The notes below the pieces were generated by a model. The model ran no database searches. It saw only the letters and a list, made by a program, of their open reading frames with translations, and was not told the origin of the DNA. Made by a program: the position numbers and the translations under genes. DNA of 64,000 nt from Symsagittifera roscoffensis (lineage: Eukaryota > Xenacoelomorpha > Acoela > Convolutidae). The stretch covers positions 36,901,619 through 36,965,618 of the forward strand of contig NC_087068.1 of assembly GCF_963678635.1 (NCBI RefSeq), in the 5' to 3' direction. Within the stretch, counting starts at the first letter, position 1, and every line of letters starts with the position of its first letter. Positions 1 to 10,562 of this stretch are shown here, in pieces.

Positions 1-610
1 GATAAACCGTTCAAAAACCGCTCAAACCGCTCATTTTGAAGCAAGATTTTGAGCGTAATTGTCTAAAAAAACCGCTCAAACCGCTCAAATCTTGCTTCGA
101 ATTAGGTGAAAAATCTCGACGTAGTTATTTTTCATCACCAGACATTCAAATAGCCGGAGAAACTAGATTGAATCTTTTTTCAATGATTTTTTGAAATTGT
201 ATGAAAATTGTATGATTAGCATTTTTCCATACATTTGATGCAGGCAATTGTATGATAAGCTTTTTCTGTGTGGGGAAATTTAAAATAAGCATTTTCGGTT
301 TATGGATGTCAACCCGGGGTCACATTACCTTTCCAGGCCTTTTTGTTGGTTTTAATCGGTTTTCTCTATAAAACAACTCAAAAATCGCTCAAAAACCGCT
401 CAAATCATGCTTGAAAAACCGTTCAAAAATCACCGCAAGAAATGAGCGGTTTTTGAGCGGTTTTTTTAGCAAGATTTGAGCGGTTTGAGCGGTTTTTCCA
501 AAAAAAAACGCCCAAACCGCCCAAACCGCTCAAACCGCTCAAATCTTGCGGATAAACCGCTCAAACCGCTCATATCTTGAGCGGTTTTTGAGCGGGATCT
601 CGACCCGGGA
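1..610. repeat. AAACCGCTC short-repeat block, both orientations
   Basis: Two clusters (about 1-110 and 365-600) are built from the 9-mer AAACCGCTC and its complement GAGCGGTTT, alternating with ATCTTGC/GCAAGAT spacers. Because both orientations occur side by side, the clusters can fold on themselves. The stretch between them (110-365) holds nothing recognisable. No coding potential is seen. This is a simple or satellite-like repeat, origin unknown. Confidence 0.75.
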
Positions 611-804
611 ATTAGTTTTATGTTAACTCAATGTTACTCAATGGAAGAAGTTGAATTAAGATTGATTTAAAATAAGAATGACCATACTCAAGAGAATCTA
701 AGAGGCGATGCACTTTTGACAGGTACCTCGAATGACGCCTTAACGCATAAATTAAGCATGATGGCTAATGCGTACGTTTCACATTCTCCTTGAAAAATAT
801 TTGG

Positions 805-1190
805 AAAACAAAGATGGCTGAATGATATACTAAAAAACTTTCCACCCAAGACAGGCACCCAGTGGGTCAAATAAATTAGCACGGGTGCGATAGGTAGTTT
901 AGTTTTAGTAACAAGGGGGGCATTCAAATTATTAGTGTACTTTTTGTATTTTTGTTCTGAAAAAAACTGAAAAACTCTTGGAGGCAAAATGTGTTATTTA
1001 ACACATTTCGCCTCCAAGAGGGTTGAGTTTTTCAGAACAAAAATACAAAAAGTACACTAATAAATTACATGCGCCCCTTGTTACTAAAACTTAACTACCT
1101 ATCACCACCGGTGCTAATTTGTTTGACCCACTGGGTGCCTGTTTTGGGTGGAAAATATTTTAGAATATTATTCAGCCTTCTTTGTTTTTA
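805..1190. repeat. Long near-perfect palindrome (fold-back element)
   Basis: The sequence from about 805 to 996 is the reverse complement of about 999 to 1190, with a few mismatches and small gaps; the centre lies at 997/998 with almost no loop. The arms share long exact blocks, for example around the TTGGAGGC/GCCTCCAA and CACCCAGTGGGTC segments. A transcript through it would form a hairpin with arms of about 190 bp. Open frames inside are by-products of the palindrome. It could be a fold-back transposon, a MITE dimer or a small-RNA precursor. Confidence 0.85.
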
Positions 1191-1295
1191 AAAAGGGCAT
1201 CAAAAAAGGTCATAAGACAACAAATAAAATTTTAAGATCAAAAAATAAATGAATCCGAAGAGTTTTCGGATGAAGAAAACAGTTAATGTTTCGAA

Positions 1296-2824
1296 TCACT
1301 CTGAAGAGGCCGGTTTCAGTTTTGGTACCAATTTTTTAGCTGCATTTTTTCTAGTTGCCTCGAATGCGGTGTAGCGTCTAAGCTCGTCCAGTGTCATTGA
1401 GATTCCTATGCGATTCATTGCCTCGTTAATTGACGTGGTCTTCATCCAATCAGGCACATCCAAAAATTTAAAATTCATTGGGACTGCCCATCGGGTCATG
1501 TTCATCTTCTTGGATTTTCTGAAAAAAGAATTTGAGGAGTTTGTAGAAAAGGAATTGAGTCTGCCCGCTAGATCTTCAAGTGACGGGTCTGGGGTGATAA
1601 AATATACGCAAGTGACTGGTGGCTTCTCCACTTCATTGGTTACAGCCTCCAAAACAGATATCTGGCAAGTGTTAAGACAGGTTGATTGGTGCAACCCCGG
1701 TCTGTCGTCGGACACTTCTACCAATTTAGTGAAGACTCTCTCCTTAGTTTAGTAGAAATGCGGTAGCTGTCTGGTTCTCAAGGGTCTAGCGTTATGTATA
1801 ATGTGAGGGTCTGAAGTTTTTCGCGGCGGCAGAGATTTCATAGGTGACATTGCTTTCCGCTTAGTCATCCCCGTTGGTTTGGACTTCAAAGAACATTGAA
1901 TTAGCTTTGGCTCAAGGGTGGCTTGTTCTGTGTGAGTTTGAAAGATGGCGGATTTAGGTTTTTCTTATCGCTTATGTGTGGTAATTTTGAGTTGGTTACC
2001 ATCATCATGCACTCTATTATCGGTGGAATCGTTCTCCGTCTCCTCTAGGCTGTCTAGAAGAATTAGCGTTGGGTCGGGTGTTTATCCTCATCTAAGATCT
2101 TCAAAGTCTTAGGAGTTTCTCGGGTTTGAGTCTTGTCATGGTTTACGTCTCTTTCTTTGTCGTCGGTAGGCGGTTCTAACTCTAGCTTATTTCCCCTGGG
2201 TGGGTCTGCCGTTTTCTTCATTTTGTTCTTGAGTTTTTTTTGAGTTTTCGGCTTTGGATTTCTCACTAAAATCAAGTCAATCGAATTGTCGTCAATCTTT
2301 GTCTCCCTTGATATATTCAACAGTGTTTGGGAGGTATCTGATCTCTCAGGAGTTTGTCTTGATTCGCTTTGTCCTGCTCGGACAAGACCATTTGCAGAGC
2401 GTAATGGCGTGCGAAGTCGCTTCCTCTGATCTTCTTCCTTTCGCCAAACGGTTTTCCACGAATTAATCACAGCTGCACTTTTTCTGGCAATATCTAAATA
2501 TTTTTTATAGCCTGCCGCTTCATTTGTGTTATCTGAGAGCTCACATTTCTAGCTGGTTATTTTATTTGCCTTGGCCTTTTTGTAGCAGGAAATTTGATTA
2601 ATTGGTTCTTGAAGTTGTTTATATGTGAGGTTATTACCCGTTCGGATATTCACTACATGATTGACACAACAATCCCAATATTTTCCGTTTTTTGGCACGT
2701 GAGGGGGCCTTGACTGGAGATCCCGAGATAGTTGGTAAAAAAAAGTCAATAGCAGTTTCGAACATTGAGGATGAGTCTTCGTCCCTATATCAACCCTCAA
2801 TGTCATCCGGAGAGTCCCCGTCAT
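1296..2824 (-). pseudogene. Decayed ORF cluster downstream of a fossil integrase
   Basis: Three minus-strand open stretches follow one another: 2824-2549 (91 codons), 2470-2063 (135 codons, rich in Lys, Glu, Pro and Thr) and 1724-1296 (142 codons, containing PDWMKTTSINEA). Translation in the gaps suggests continuing coding sequence broken by stops and frame changes. They lie directly downstream, in the minus-strand sense, of the fossil integrase at 3.0-3.7 kb, so they may be the C-terminal tail or an extra ORF of the same Ty3/gypsy element. I do not recognise a domain. The 1296-1724 stretch is the best preserved. It could also be an unrelated host exon. Confidence 0.35.
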
Positions 2825-3009
2825 GGCGTTTGTCCCTTCTCATTAGCTCTATCCCCTTGTTTTTACTAAGAAAAGTCTATTTTTCAGTCTGCCTTGTTCG
2901 ACGATGGCTTATGCCAGAATGGGTAAGGTGTTCTACAGAAATAAGTTTAAGAGGAAGAGCAACAAAGAGATCGTTGTATAACGGCTCTTAAGCATTTCAT
3001 AATTTTCAA

Positions 3010-3700
3010 TACAACAAATTCTGAAGAAGATTTTGGTTGTTCCGGTGCCATGACCATAAGTCATTCTGTGATGGTTCTAATTATTCTTTCGACTAAACCT
3101 GCTGCTCTGTGATAACCCACTGGGCCAAATGAAATATTTATGTTTTGCTCTTGGCAAAATTCGCGGTCTATTTTTTGAAATTAAGCTCGACTCTTGATCC
3201 TTTCTATTAGAACTAGGTATCCCATTAAGTGATATCTAATTCTTGAGAGATTTTATGACTGACTACGATGATGTGCTAGATGTTATTTGAGCTAAAGAGA
3301 TTTTTGAAAATTTGTTTGTTTGAAGATTATTTTTTTAATACCCAGGATGAAGGTAGTGGACCGGTAAAGTATATTTTGTTTTTTTTTTGGTTCTGTTCTA
3401 CGATCGTTGTGACTAATCCCAGGTCTCCTTGTTTAGATAGCGTGTTTATATTTTTACATGGTTTACCACACTCAATGCAGTTTTGTCTTTGCACTTGTTT
3501 AACGCGGTAGATTTTGGGCTACCAGATTTACAGGTGCACTGTCCTGTGAGATGTTGAACTTCGTGAAGTCGATGGAGCATTGTAGTTCTTAGAAAAGCCC
3601 GACTAACCTTACGTTGACGTGCATGTTGTTTCTTTTGGATGCATAAAAAATTCATTTTGCAATATGTGTTATTTGCAATCTTCATCTATCGCTTTATTAT
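3010..3700 (-). pseudogene. Fossil Ty3/gypsy integrase
   Basis: Read on the minus strand in mixed frames, this stretch keeps the order of a retroviral-type integrase. An LHRLHEVQH stretch of the zinc-binding part is at about 3,550-3,600, a CIECGKPC-type CxxC at about 3,440-3,485, a GPLP motif downstream of the first catalytic Asp at about 3,345-3,380, and HRAAGLVERIIRTI, which holds the catalytic Glu, at about 3,080-3,125. Several stops and frameshifts separate the pieces, so it cannot make a protein. It belongs with the RT/RNase H fragments at 4.7-5.9 kb, split from them by repeat R1. Confidence 0.7.
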
Positions 3701-4090
3701 TTTTTTTAACACCAAAGATTGTTGAGTGAAAAGGGTTAAAAGTTTCGGTCCGATAAAAAAGGAATAATTTAGGTTTTATAGCTTTTGCGTTTCAATTTTG
3801 TTCAATCATCTAACCTTTGGTCGAATCCGCTGATTTACTTATACTGGGTACAAGAGTAGGGTATATGTTTACAGTCGAGTTTTTGAATCTTAGACAATTT
3901 GTTCTCTTGAAACAATGTGATTCAATATGTCGTTCAAAGTTTCAATGTTTGAAAAAAAACAACTGATCAGCAAGATGAAGAGCAGTAATGTCTAAGCGAA
4001 TGAGAATTTTGGCACGCTGAAATTTTGCAGCTTTCGCAATTCGATTTTCACGAGCTTTTTTTTGTGATGTTAGTTTTAGTCAAGTTGACC

Positions 4091-4616
4091 TTTTGTTCCG
4101 ACTTTCAATACGAAAGTAACGGCATATTTGTGCTCAGGGTGGGTTTTTTTTCTTCAACAAATTTCAACTTTTTAAGTAGCCATTTTTGACGGAATTTTTT
4201 TTTATCATTCAAAAGGTATTGTTGTCTTGAGCCTAAATTTAAAAAGATATTTTACCTGTGATTTTTTTTCGTAAAGTTATGAGGGTTTAAAGGTTGCCAT
4301 TTTGACCAATTTGGGACAATTAACGCGCGATATAATTCGAGCTATTAATGATTAAGCGGAGATTTAATTCGTCTTAGAAGTCGTTCTAAATTGATTGATG
4401 GAAGCTTATTTGCCTTAATTGATTTGTTACATGGAGCGAAATCTGCCCTTTTGTACTTAATATGGCGTGTGGGAGGATGATTATCATAAAAAGTTTCAAA
4501 TTTTAGAAAAAAAAATTTTGTTTTAATTCATTTAATTTTTCAAAGTTATTACTGCCCTATAAAACTTAAAAGGCATGCGGAACTTTTAGGGCTTTGCCCT
4601 GATACGAGCAGTCTTG
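4091..4616 (+). repeat. Repeat R1, copy a (intact reference copy)
   Basis: First of five copies of a family found also at 17,111, 19,437, 21,657 and, inverted, at 41,945. Shared blocks include GGACAATTAACGCGC, CTTATTTGCCTTAATTGATT and, near the 3' end, CCTGATACGAGCAGTCTTG. The 5' end carries a small palindrome around GACTTTC/GAAAGTAACGG. This copy sits inside the fossil gypsy pol, between RNase H and integrase, so it inserted after that element. No protein is encoded. I could not identify terminal repeats that would name a transposon class. Confidence 0.8.
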
Positions 4617-4689
4617 CGAGAATATCTGGGCCTCATAATTTTAAAACGGAGAAAGAGGCTAATATGATTAACTGAAAAGATAACGACTT

Positions 4690-5215
4690 CTTTGTCGTCG
4701 TACGACCCGGTGCGGTTTCACCATTTAAATGCCTGGACAAACAGTCCACAAATGCTTTTTCTTTGTCAAGTAGGCGTTCAAAAATAAAACTGTACGGTTA
4801 AATTTTATCTGTGCAGTGGGTTAAACGAGATTGGACCGTTTTTGTATGTTTGTCATCTCTTAAGGCCCCAATCAATGCCTTCTGATTGGTTAAAATTGGT
4901 TAAAAAAATTGGCCTAGAAGATAATTCTTGAAATAGTCTAACGCCCAAACAAACTCCAAAAAATTAGTTCATCAGTGCTAAATTTCAATTCGGCTATGCT
5001 TAGAAATATACTGGCACACGCTACCTTTTTTCAAATGCCCCCATGGTATTGTTTGAGGGAGGCAGACCTACAAGATATGCATCGCATTTTAATCTTGTTC
5101 GAAATTTGCTATCAAGATTAGTTACCGTGTTAGAGATTTCTTTTTTGATTTTATCGAAACCCACGAGCTGTATATCTGACCAGTTGATCAGTTCAGTTTT
5201 CTGCAATAGTTCTCC
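4690..5215 (-). pseudogene. Fossil Ty3/gypsy RNase H
   Basis: The minus strand at 5,206-5,021 encodes INWSDIQLVGFDKIKKEI followed by a CDAYLVGL stretch, which matches the start of a Ty3/gypsy RNase H: W plus FxxIK, then a DAS-like motif with D. The minus strand at about 4,690-4,900 ends in VDCLSRHLN, equivalent to the ADALSR signature that closes this domain. Stops and frame changes lie between. It continues the RT fragment at 5.35-5.9 kb and precedes the integrase at 3.0-3.7 kb. Confidence 0.7.
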
Positions 5216-5339
5216 TAAAGTTATAGATAGGAAGGCTAGATTTAAAATAAATTTTTTAAATTAGTTAATTGAACCCACTGGCGATATTATATCCTTAAAA
5301 CAATTGACTTTTTTTATGTTTAATGGCTAATCTATCATC

Positions 5340-5900
5340 ATCTAAAGTTTTGAGACATTTGTAATTTATTTTACAAAAATCTTCTTCTCCATCGACTGTA
5401 GAAATTAAAATGTTGTCCTAATAGCAATGTGTGTTCCGCATTTAAAGTGCTATCTGGCTTTAGGTATAGTTTTAGTCGGTCTACTGATGAAAATTTTTTG
5501 AAAATGATATTTTCCTTGTGGCCACTAATTGTTAGAACGATGCTATCGACCAGTTCAAACAAGTTAGAAAGATGGTACTGTTTAAGGAATATTTGTTTAT
5601 TTAGCTTTTTTGAAATCAGAGCAAAATTGATTGAGCCATCGTTTTTGCCGTTATAACAGTTGGGGATAAAAACATTATTTGGAACATCTTGAAAATTTTT
5701 CTATGTGGCCGTCGTCGATTAGTTGGTCGATACAGTGCTTAACTTTTGGAAGTAGATGTATGGACATAGGTTCCCTTTCACTTGTATCGGTTTCAGTGGT
5801 TCGTGTGAATAACTGTTTCCGGTAAAAAAAAATTTTTTGAGCTGCCTGTTCTTGATAATATGCTTGGGAAGTTTTTAGATATAAACAATTTGAACTCACG
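5340..5900 (-). pseudogene. Fossil Ty3/gypsy reverse transcriptase
   Basis: The minus strand at 5,899-5,675 encodes the N-terminal RT signature (PKVKHCIDQLIDDGHIEK, as in the eLdxLlxxGhI block). Near 5,400-5,440 a damaged catalytic box reads like YxDN-ILIST, where YLDD-ILIST is expected, with a stop in the middle. At least three frame changes separate the blocks, so the enzyme is dead. Order and strand agree with the protease scrap at 6.05 kb and the RNase H at 4.7-5.2 kb. Confidence 0.65.
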
Positions 5901-6039
5901 TTGTTGGGTTGTCTTGGCTAATGAAATTGAAAAAATTGGTTTCAAATCTGATTTGGTTCCAATCTCCGCGACGGGAGTTTCCTTGGTAGTACCGTTTGTG
6001 CGGATGGTTTATGCTGTTTAGATACTTTTATTCCCAGCT

Positions 6040-6200
6040 TCACAAGATATCATTGCTCAGCAGGTTACTATCTGCGCCTTCGGTAAGATAGATTTTTGTT
6101 TCTCGCCTTTCGATCGATTCCTTACCACGACTTCTCCAATGATTTGGATTGTAATCCCAAATCGTTCGTTAGCCCTCTTGCTAAATTCGTCCACGGCTTT
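6040..6200 (-). pseudogene. Fossil retroviral-type protease scrap
   Basis: On the minus strand, IYLTEGADSNLLSNDIL at about 6,042-6,100 resembles the C-terminal part of Ty3/gypsy proteases, where a strand is followed by an xNLLGxDxL motif. It lies just upstream, in sense, of the fossil RT, as expected for pro-RT-RNase H-int. The DSG active site could not be located with confidence. Confidence 0.4.
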
Positions 6201-6687
6201 GATTTTTAGCTATCTTCCTCTCATTTTGATTTCTTGGTGTGAGTTCTTTTTATAAAAGATAACATGCTAGCCAAATCGATTTGTGTTTTTGTTGAAAAAG
6301 GATCGAGTTTTCCGATTGACATCATAATTATTTTCTTTAACTCGTGTCCCTCATGTGTGGACACTCTTCTAATTCCCTTTTCAATCTGGTCTTTTATGAC
6401 ATTTTTCTGAGCTATCACTGCCCACTGATAGGACTGAGATGTCGTCCACATTTAATTCCATTTCGGGGTTGCCCTGCGGACTATCCCGATAATTTTGTTT
6501 TTCTGGGAGATTTGAATTTTGTTCTACGACATTCGTTTGTGCACTGGCGGTAATTCTACAAGGTTTAGCAAGAGAAGCTTGGCGACTGCAGTTATTACAT
6601 GTTCTGTCCCTGTTCGGACAAGATGTGATGCGTACTTTCTTGAATTCTTTTCCTAAAACGCGTGTTTTGTACGATGTTCAAATTCGG

Positions 6688-6823
6688 TTCACTTTTCATA
6701 GTGTGATTTTTGTACGGTGCCTTTTACAGAATATTTTCTAAGTTTTGTTTTTTGTTAAATTTTCAGAACCGGCTCACTTTACATACTGTGATTTTTGTAC
6801 GGAGTGTTTAGCAGGATATTTTA
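6688..6823. repeat. Pair of diverged direct repeats
   Basis: A block of about 50 bp around CACTTTTCATAGTGTGATTTTTGTACGG (starting near 6,688) recurs about 85 bp later as CACTTTACATACTGTGATTTTTGTACGG, followed in both cases by an AATATTTT/GATATTTT end. Two copies only. No gene is evident. Confidence 0.55.
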
Positions 6824-6829
6824 CGTAAT

Positions 6830-7720
6830 GATGCCTTTTATGGGCTAGACATAGAGAAAAACATTCTCTGGGCTAAAGTATTTGAAAATTAATTCCCCAA
6901 GTTCTGATAGAGTTTCATTAAACTTCTCTTGAGACCCGTGGTTCTTAGGTTCTCGGCCGGAGAATTTGTATCTTTCGTATCATAAGCTTGCAGTTACTGT
7001 GACCTTGGTTTTTAATAGCTTCCAGAATTCCGCAAATTTGATGTCAAAATCATTTTGCCAGATTCTTTCGGCGATTTCTTTTAGAACCTGTGATCCTTAA
7101 ATTGATATCATTGAAATGTGTATCAAATCGAACGTCCCCGTAAAAAAGGTTTCGACCATTGAAAATGGGGAGGAACTTTGTATTTCGGTGTGTTTCACTT
7201 TTCTTCCTTTTTTTCCACGCAAAATCAAGTACGACAGAAACTCATCAGACTTGGTTGAACGATATATAATATCAGACCCTTTTCAGTCGTGATTCAAACG
7301 ACATCAAAAGATTTCGGAAAAATTTTCCCAATGACGAGAAAACAGGTTTGAAATTTTTGATTTTTCGTCTAAATACGCGCACGCTTATTTATGCTTAATT
7401 TTGACCAGTTTTAATATTTTGCTTAAGCACAAACTTTTTTTATTCTAGTAAAAATAATTTCAAGTCGAAAATGTCTAAATTATAGTTTTAAGTCAGATCC
7501 GTTTATCACACCTCGCAGAAAAACTACACTAATTTGAATTAAAAAAAAAACTTTTTTTATTTTTCAAAGAATATGGTCGGAACATACTGTGCTACTTGCC
7601 AAATAAACGGCTATCCTTGTTTATCTAACTTTTTGATTGTTAGAGTAGAAAAAGTTGATTTGAAAAAAAAGTAGTCGTACAGTTTTCATGAAATGAAATT
7701 GAATGACTAGCATTTTTCAT
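6830..7720. other. No recognisable feature
   Basis: AT-rich DNA without a supported ORF, RNA gene or repeat family that I can recognise. Confidence 0.5.
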
Positions 7721-7734
7721 TGGCTCCACTTATG

Positions 7735-8075
7735 AGATTGTCAACCGGAGTAAGTCGCAACTTTGCGCAACGAAAAACCCACGCGACTTCGCGCGAGTCA
7801 GAAGAGATAAGTCACGTTTCTGTGCGACTAAAAAAATTCAGCCTGATTTTGCGCGATCCAAAATCGATGAGTCACGACTATAATTTCAATATCAATAAAT
7901 TATAATTCTCGCGTTTTGCCTGATAAACTGTGATGATGTTTGGTCAGAACAGATGTATTATTCAGCTTTTCGCATATTTTCTGGCCATGTTTGACCAGAA
8001 CAGAAATAAAGTATTTGTTTTTCGCCTGATACTTCGCGATGATGTTTGACCAGAACAGAAGTATACAATAGTTTC
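7735..8075. repeat. Two degenerate tandem arrays
   Basis: At 7,750-7,880 short units rich in TTGCGC, GCGCGA and AGTCGC/AGTCACG recur about every 30-40 bases; a similar but longer array is at 42,520-42,800. At about 7,925-8,075 a 55-60-bp unit is repeated about three times, with the core GATGTTTGACCAGAACAGA and a CGCCTGATA spacer. Short ORFs here are by-products. Confidence 0.55.
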
Positions 8076-8352
8076 AGATTCAGTTTTTTAGTTTCAAAAT
8101 CCACATCGTCACGGGTAGCTTATAGCATATTTTGTTTTGAAATTTTATTTCTCCGAATAGTTGATCAAATAGTTTCTGAGAACTGCAAGCATTGTGCAAT
8201 GAAATTGAAAACTTGGCGCAAAACTAGTTAAAGTTATTCTGGTGACTGATCCATATGTTTTTGAAAGCAACACCCGCAATATCATCCCCACTTAATTGAA
8301 CAAAGCGTAAAAAATGACAAAAAAATGAAACTTAAAGTTGTTTGATTCTTAC

Positions 8353-8516
8353 GTTCGCTGGTATTAAGTGAAGAGCTTGCTCGTTCCAATATCTCTTGCT
8401 CTTCCAAAGCAGTCAGAGGATATCCCAGCTCATCAACGTGTGCGTCCGGGAGGCAGTTGACATCATTGGAGATGGAATCGGGCAATTTTTCATGGCAACT
8501 GGGCACCGGACACTCT
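8353..8516 (-). CDS. Candidate internal exon, unknown gene
   Basis: On the minus strand, 164 bases open in one frame (containing CPVPSCHEKLPDS and DELGYPLTALEEQEIL) are bounded by a plausible acceptor (TTTTAAG, then AGAGTG) and a consensus donor (GCGAAC, then GTAAGA). Base composition is clearly less AT-rich than the surroundings, as for the exons at 15.4 and 16.1 kb on the same strand, so all three could belong to one host gene. No domain is recognised. It could be a pseudo-exon. Confidence 0.35.
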
Positions 8517-8519
8517 CTT

Positions 8520-9564
8520 AAAACAAACTTTCAAATAGCCTAGTGATTACAAAAATACTATTGTTTTAAGCCGAGCTTTTAATAGCTGAAGGATAAAAAT
8601 TGTTAATAGCTGAAGCCAACTTTAAAATCATGCAACTCAGCTATGATTTTAAAATTGGCTGTTCATGAAACTTCGGAGCGACAAAAATGGTAACTTTTCT
8701 GAGCGGAAAAATTTTCAATTTATTTTAAGCTGAAAAGTTAGAAAAAAAATTAGACTAATATATATACATATAAAACAGAAAAAAATTTAAATTACACTGT
8801 TGATACACAGCCCGGGTTGAATTAACAGGAAAAATTATCACAAATTCAGAGATATCGCAGCGATTACCATCTATGGTTCAGTCTATGATCAGTGTCATTT
8901 TATCCATAATCAGGGCTAAATAATCGCTGTAATAGCGCTGATTTTTCAGGTCTGAATCAGACATAAATCACCTATGAATCAGGGATTCTTTTTCACTGCA
9001 ACAGCCCTGATGACATCTGATATTCCTGAATAGCCTTGAAAAATTTAGAGAAAATCAGTTATAATTTAAAGAGGATCACAGGTATCAGAATAATAACTGG
9101 TGAAAGCCAAAATATAAATGGTGCAACAATGAACATGGATTTTTTAGAAGTTAGTTCTTTAGTCCAGCTCACAAATTGGTTCACGACGTGAGTACGGTTT
9201 CCCAATCGAAATTCTATTTTGCTTATGTGAAACGCATTTTACTTGCGGTGACTGGTACCGGGCTTATGGACCCTTCAGAATAAGGTTACTGATTACTTCT
9301 TTGAAACCCTTCACACTGAGTAATTGGGGCCTTCAAGTATAACTGTGAGGAATCGCTCAATTTTACTCCTCAGGGCAATTTTTTTACTTGCTTCTCGTCA
9401 AACGGCAGATCCTAAAACGCCAAATCTTTTTAATCGGTTACAATGAATGCGAGTGAAAAACTGAATTAGTTTGTTTTGTTTATAAATTAATTTTATAAAC
9501 AATTTATAATAACTAACCTGAAAAAGTCAAAACGCTGACTTTATAAAGCTCGCAAACTTTAGAC
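8520..9564. other. No recognisable feature
   Basis: No supported gene. The stretch contains AT-rich sequence and scattered short CTGATT/AATCAG motifs but no array or terminal repeats that I can define. Confidence 0.45.
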
Positions 9565-9575
9565 CCAAATCATAC

Positions 9576-9759
9576 CTACATGAAATCTTGAAATACAAAG
9601 CGTTCCTCGGAGAATTTTATCGCGAAGTTGTGCCATGAGCTGCTGTATCCCGAATATGCAAATGCCTAATGCAAAAAGACCCAAAAACAACCAACACATG
9701 ATAACTTGAATTGTACAAAAAATTTGAAGAAAAATAACAATAACAAATTTTTTAGCCAT
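9576..9759 (-). CDS. Hydrophobic exon, copy 1
   Basis: The minus-strand frame from the ATG at 9,759 encodes MAKKFVIVIFLQ and about 50 further residues, mostly hydrophobic, ending at a consensus splice donor (CATGTAG, then GTATGA). The segment would make one or two membrane helices followed by a basic stretch (QLRDKILRG). Its twin is at 10,379-10,562 with only a few amino-acid changes, most of them conservative, which hints that the frame mattered. No start-to-stop gene can be assembled. A chemoreceptor-like gene fragment is one guess. Confidence 0.35.
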
Positions 9760-10378
9760 ATTTATTTCATACCAAAACGGACACAAGGAAACTTCGTGAA
9801 GAGAAAACAAATCCTTTATCTTTCAAAAGCCTTCATAATAGAGATAAAATGAAAACAAAAGACAGAATATGAAGTTATAAACAGAACATAAATATAAAGT
9901 TCAAAGTTTTTTTTTAACGACAAACCATCAAAGATTTCAACAAACAGAGTTTAATTACACTCATTAAAAAGATCGTTCTGCTATCTGAATTCTACAAGAA
10001 ATGTCAAATGAAAATTTCAACAAGTTTTTCAGTTGTGTTCGCAATCTGTTGAAACCGTCATTATCAACGATTCGTTTGCCAAAACATTCGTCCGTCTCAA
10101 CTGATCGAATTTTTTAGACTCATTTCTGCTGAAGAAAAATTTTTCATGAATTGGTGGCAGGGATAAGATCTTCAAGCTCCGTTTCTTGAACTACGAAAAA
10201 AATCCTGCAACTGGACCAATATCGGAAATATATGTAATCAGTTTCACTTTTGCGAACAATGTTTCGTCCATATCTGAAGGTATCATTGCGCTAAAATATT
10301 GAATTTGTCCAAAAGGATTTTACGAAATTGAATGTAGCTGTTACCAGCTCCAGGCGTTCTTTTGTAGCCAAATCATAC

Positions 10379-10562
10379 CTACATGAAATCTTGAAATACA
10401 AAGCGTTCCTCGGAGAATTTTATCGCGAAGTTGTGCCATGAGCTGCTGTATCCCGAATATGCAAATGCCTAATGCAAAATGACCCAAAAACAACCAACAG
10501 ATCATAACTTGAATTGTACAAAAAGTTTGAAGAAAAATAACAATAACAAATTTTTTAGCCAT
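10379..10562 (-). CDS. Hydrophobic exon, copy 2
   Basis: Tandem twin of the exon at 9,576-9,759, with the same ATG, reading frame and GTATGA donor. Differences include I to T and L to H within the hydrophobic run. Sense order across the pair is unit 2 then unit 1. The same cautions apply: partial gene, function unknown, possibly a pseudogene. Confidence 0.35.

Noticed and set aside
688-987. 99-codon minus-strand ORF
   Set aside because: It lies in the left arm of the palindrome and its mirror arm has no matching frame; no domain.
7735-8075. CRISPR-like spaced repeats
   Set aside because: Units are degenerate and spacing is irregular, and the context is eukaryotic; no CRISPR array is plausible.
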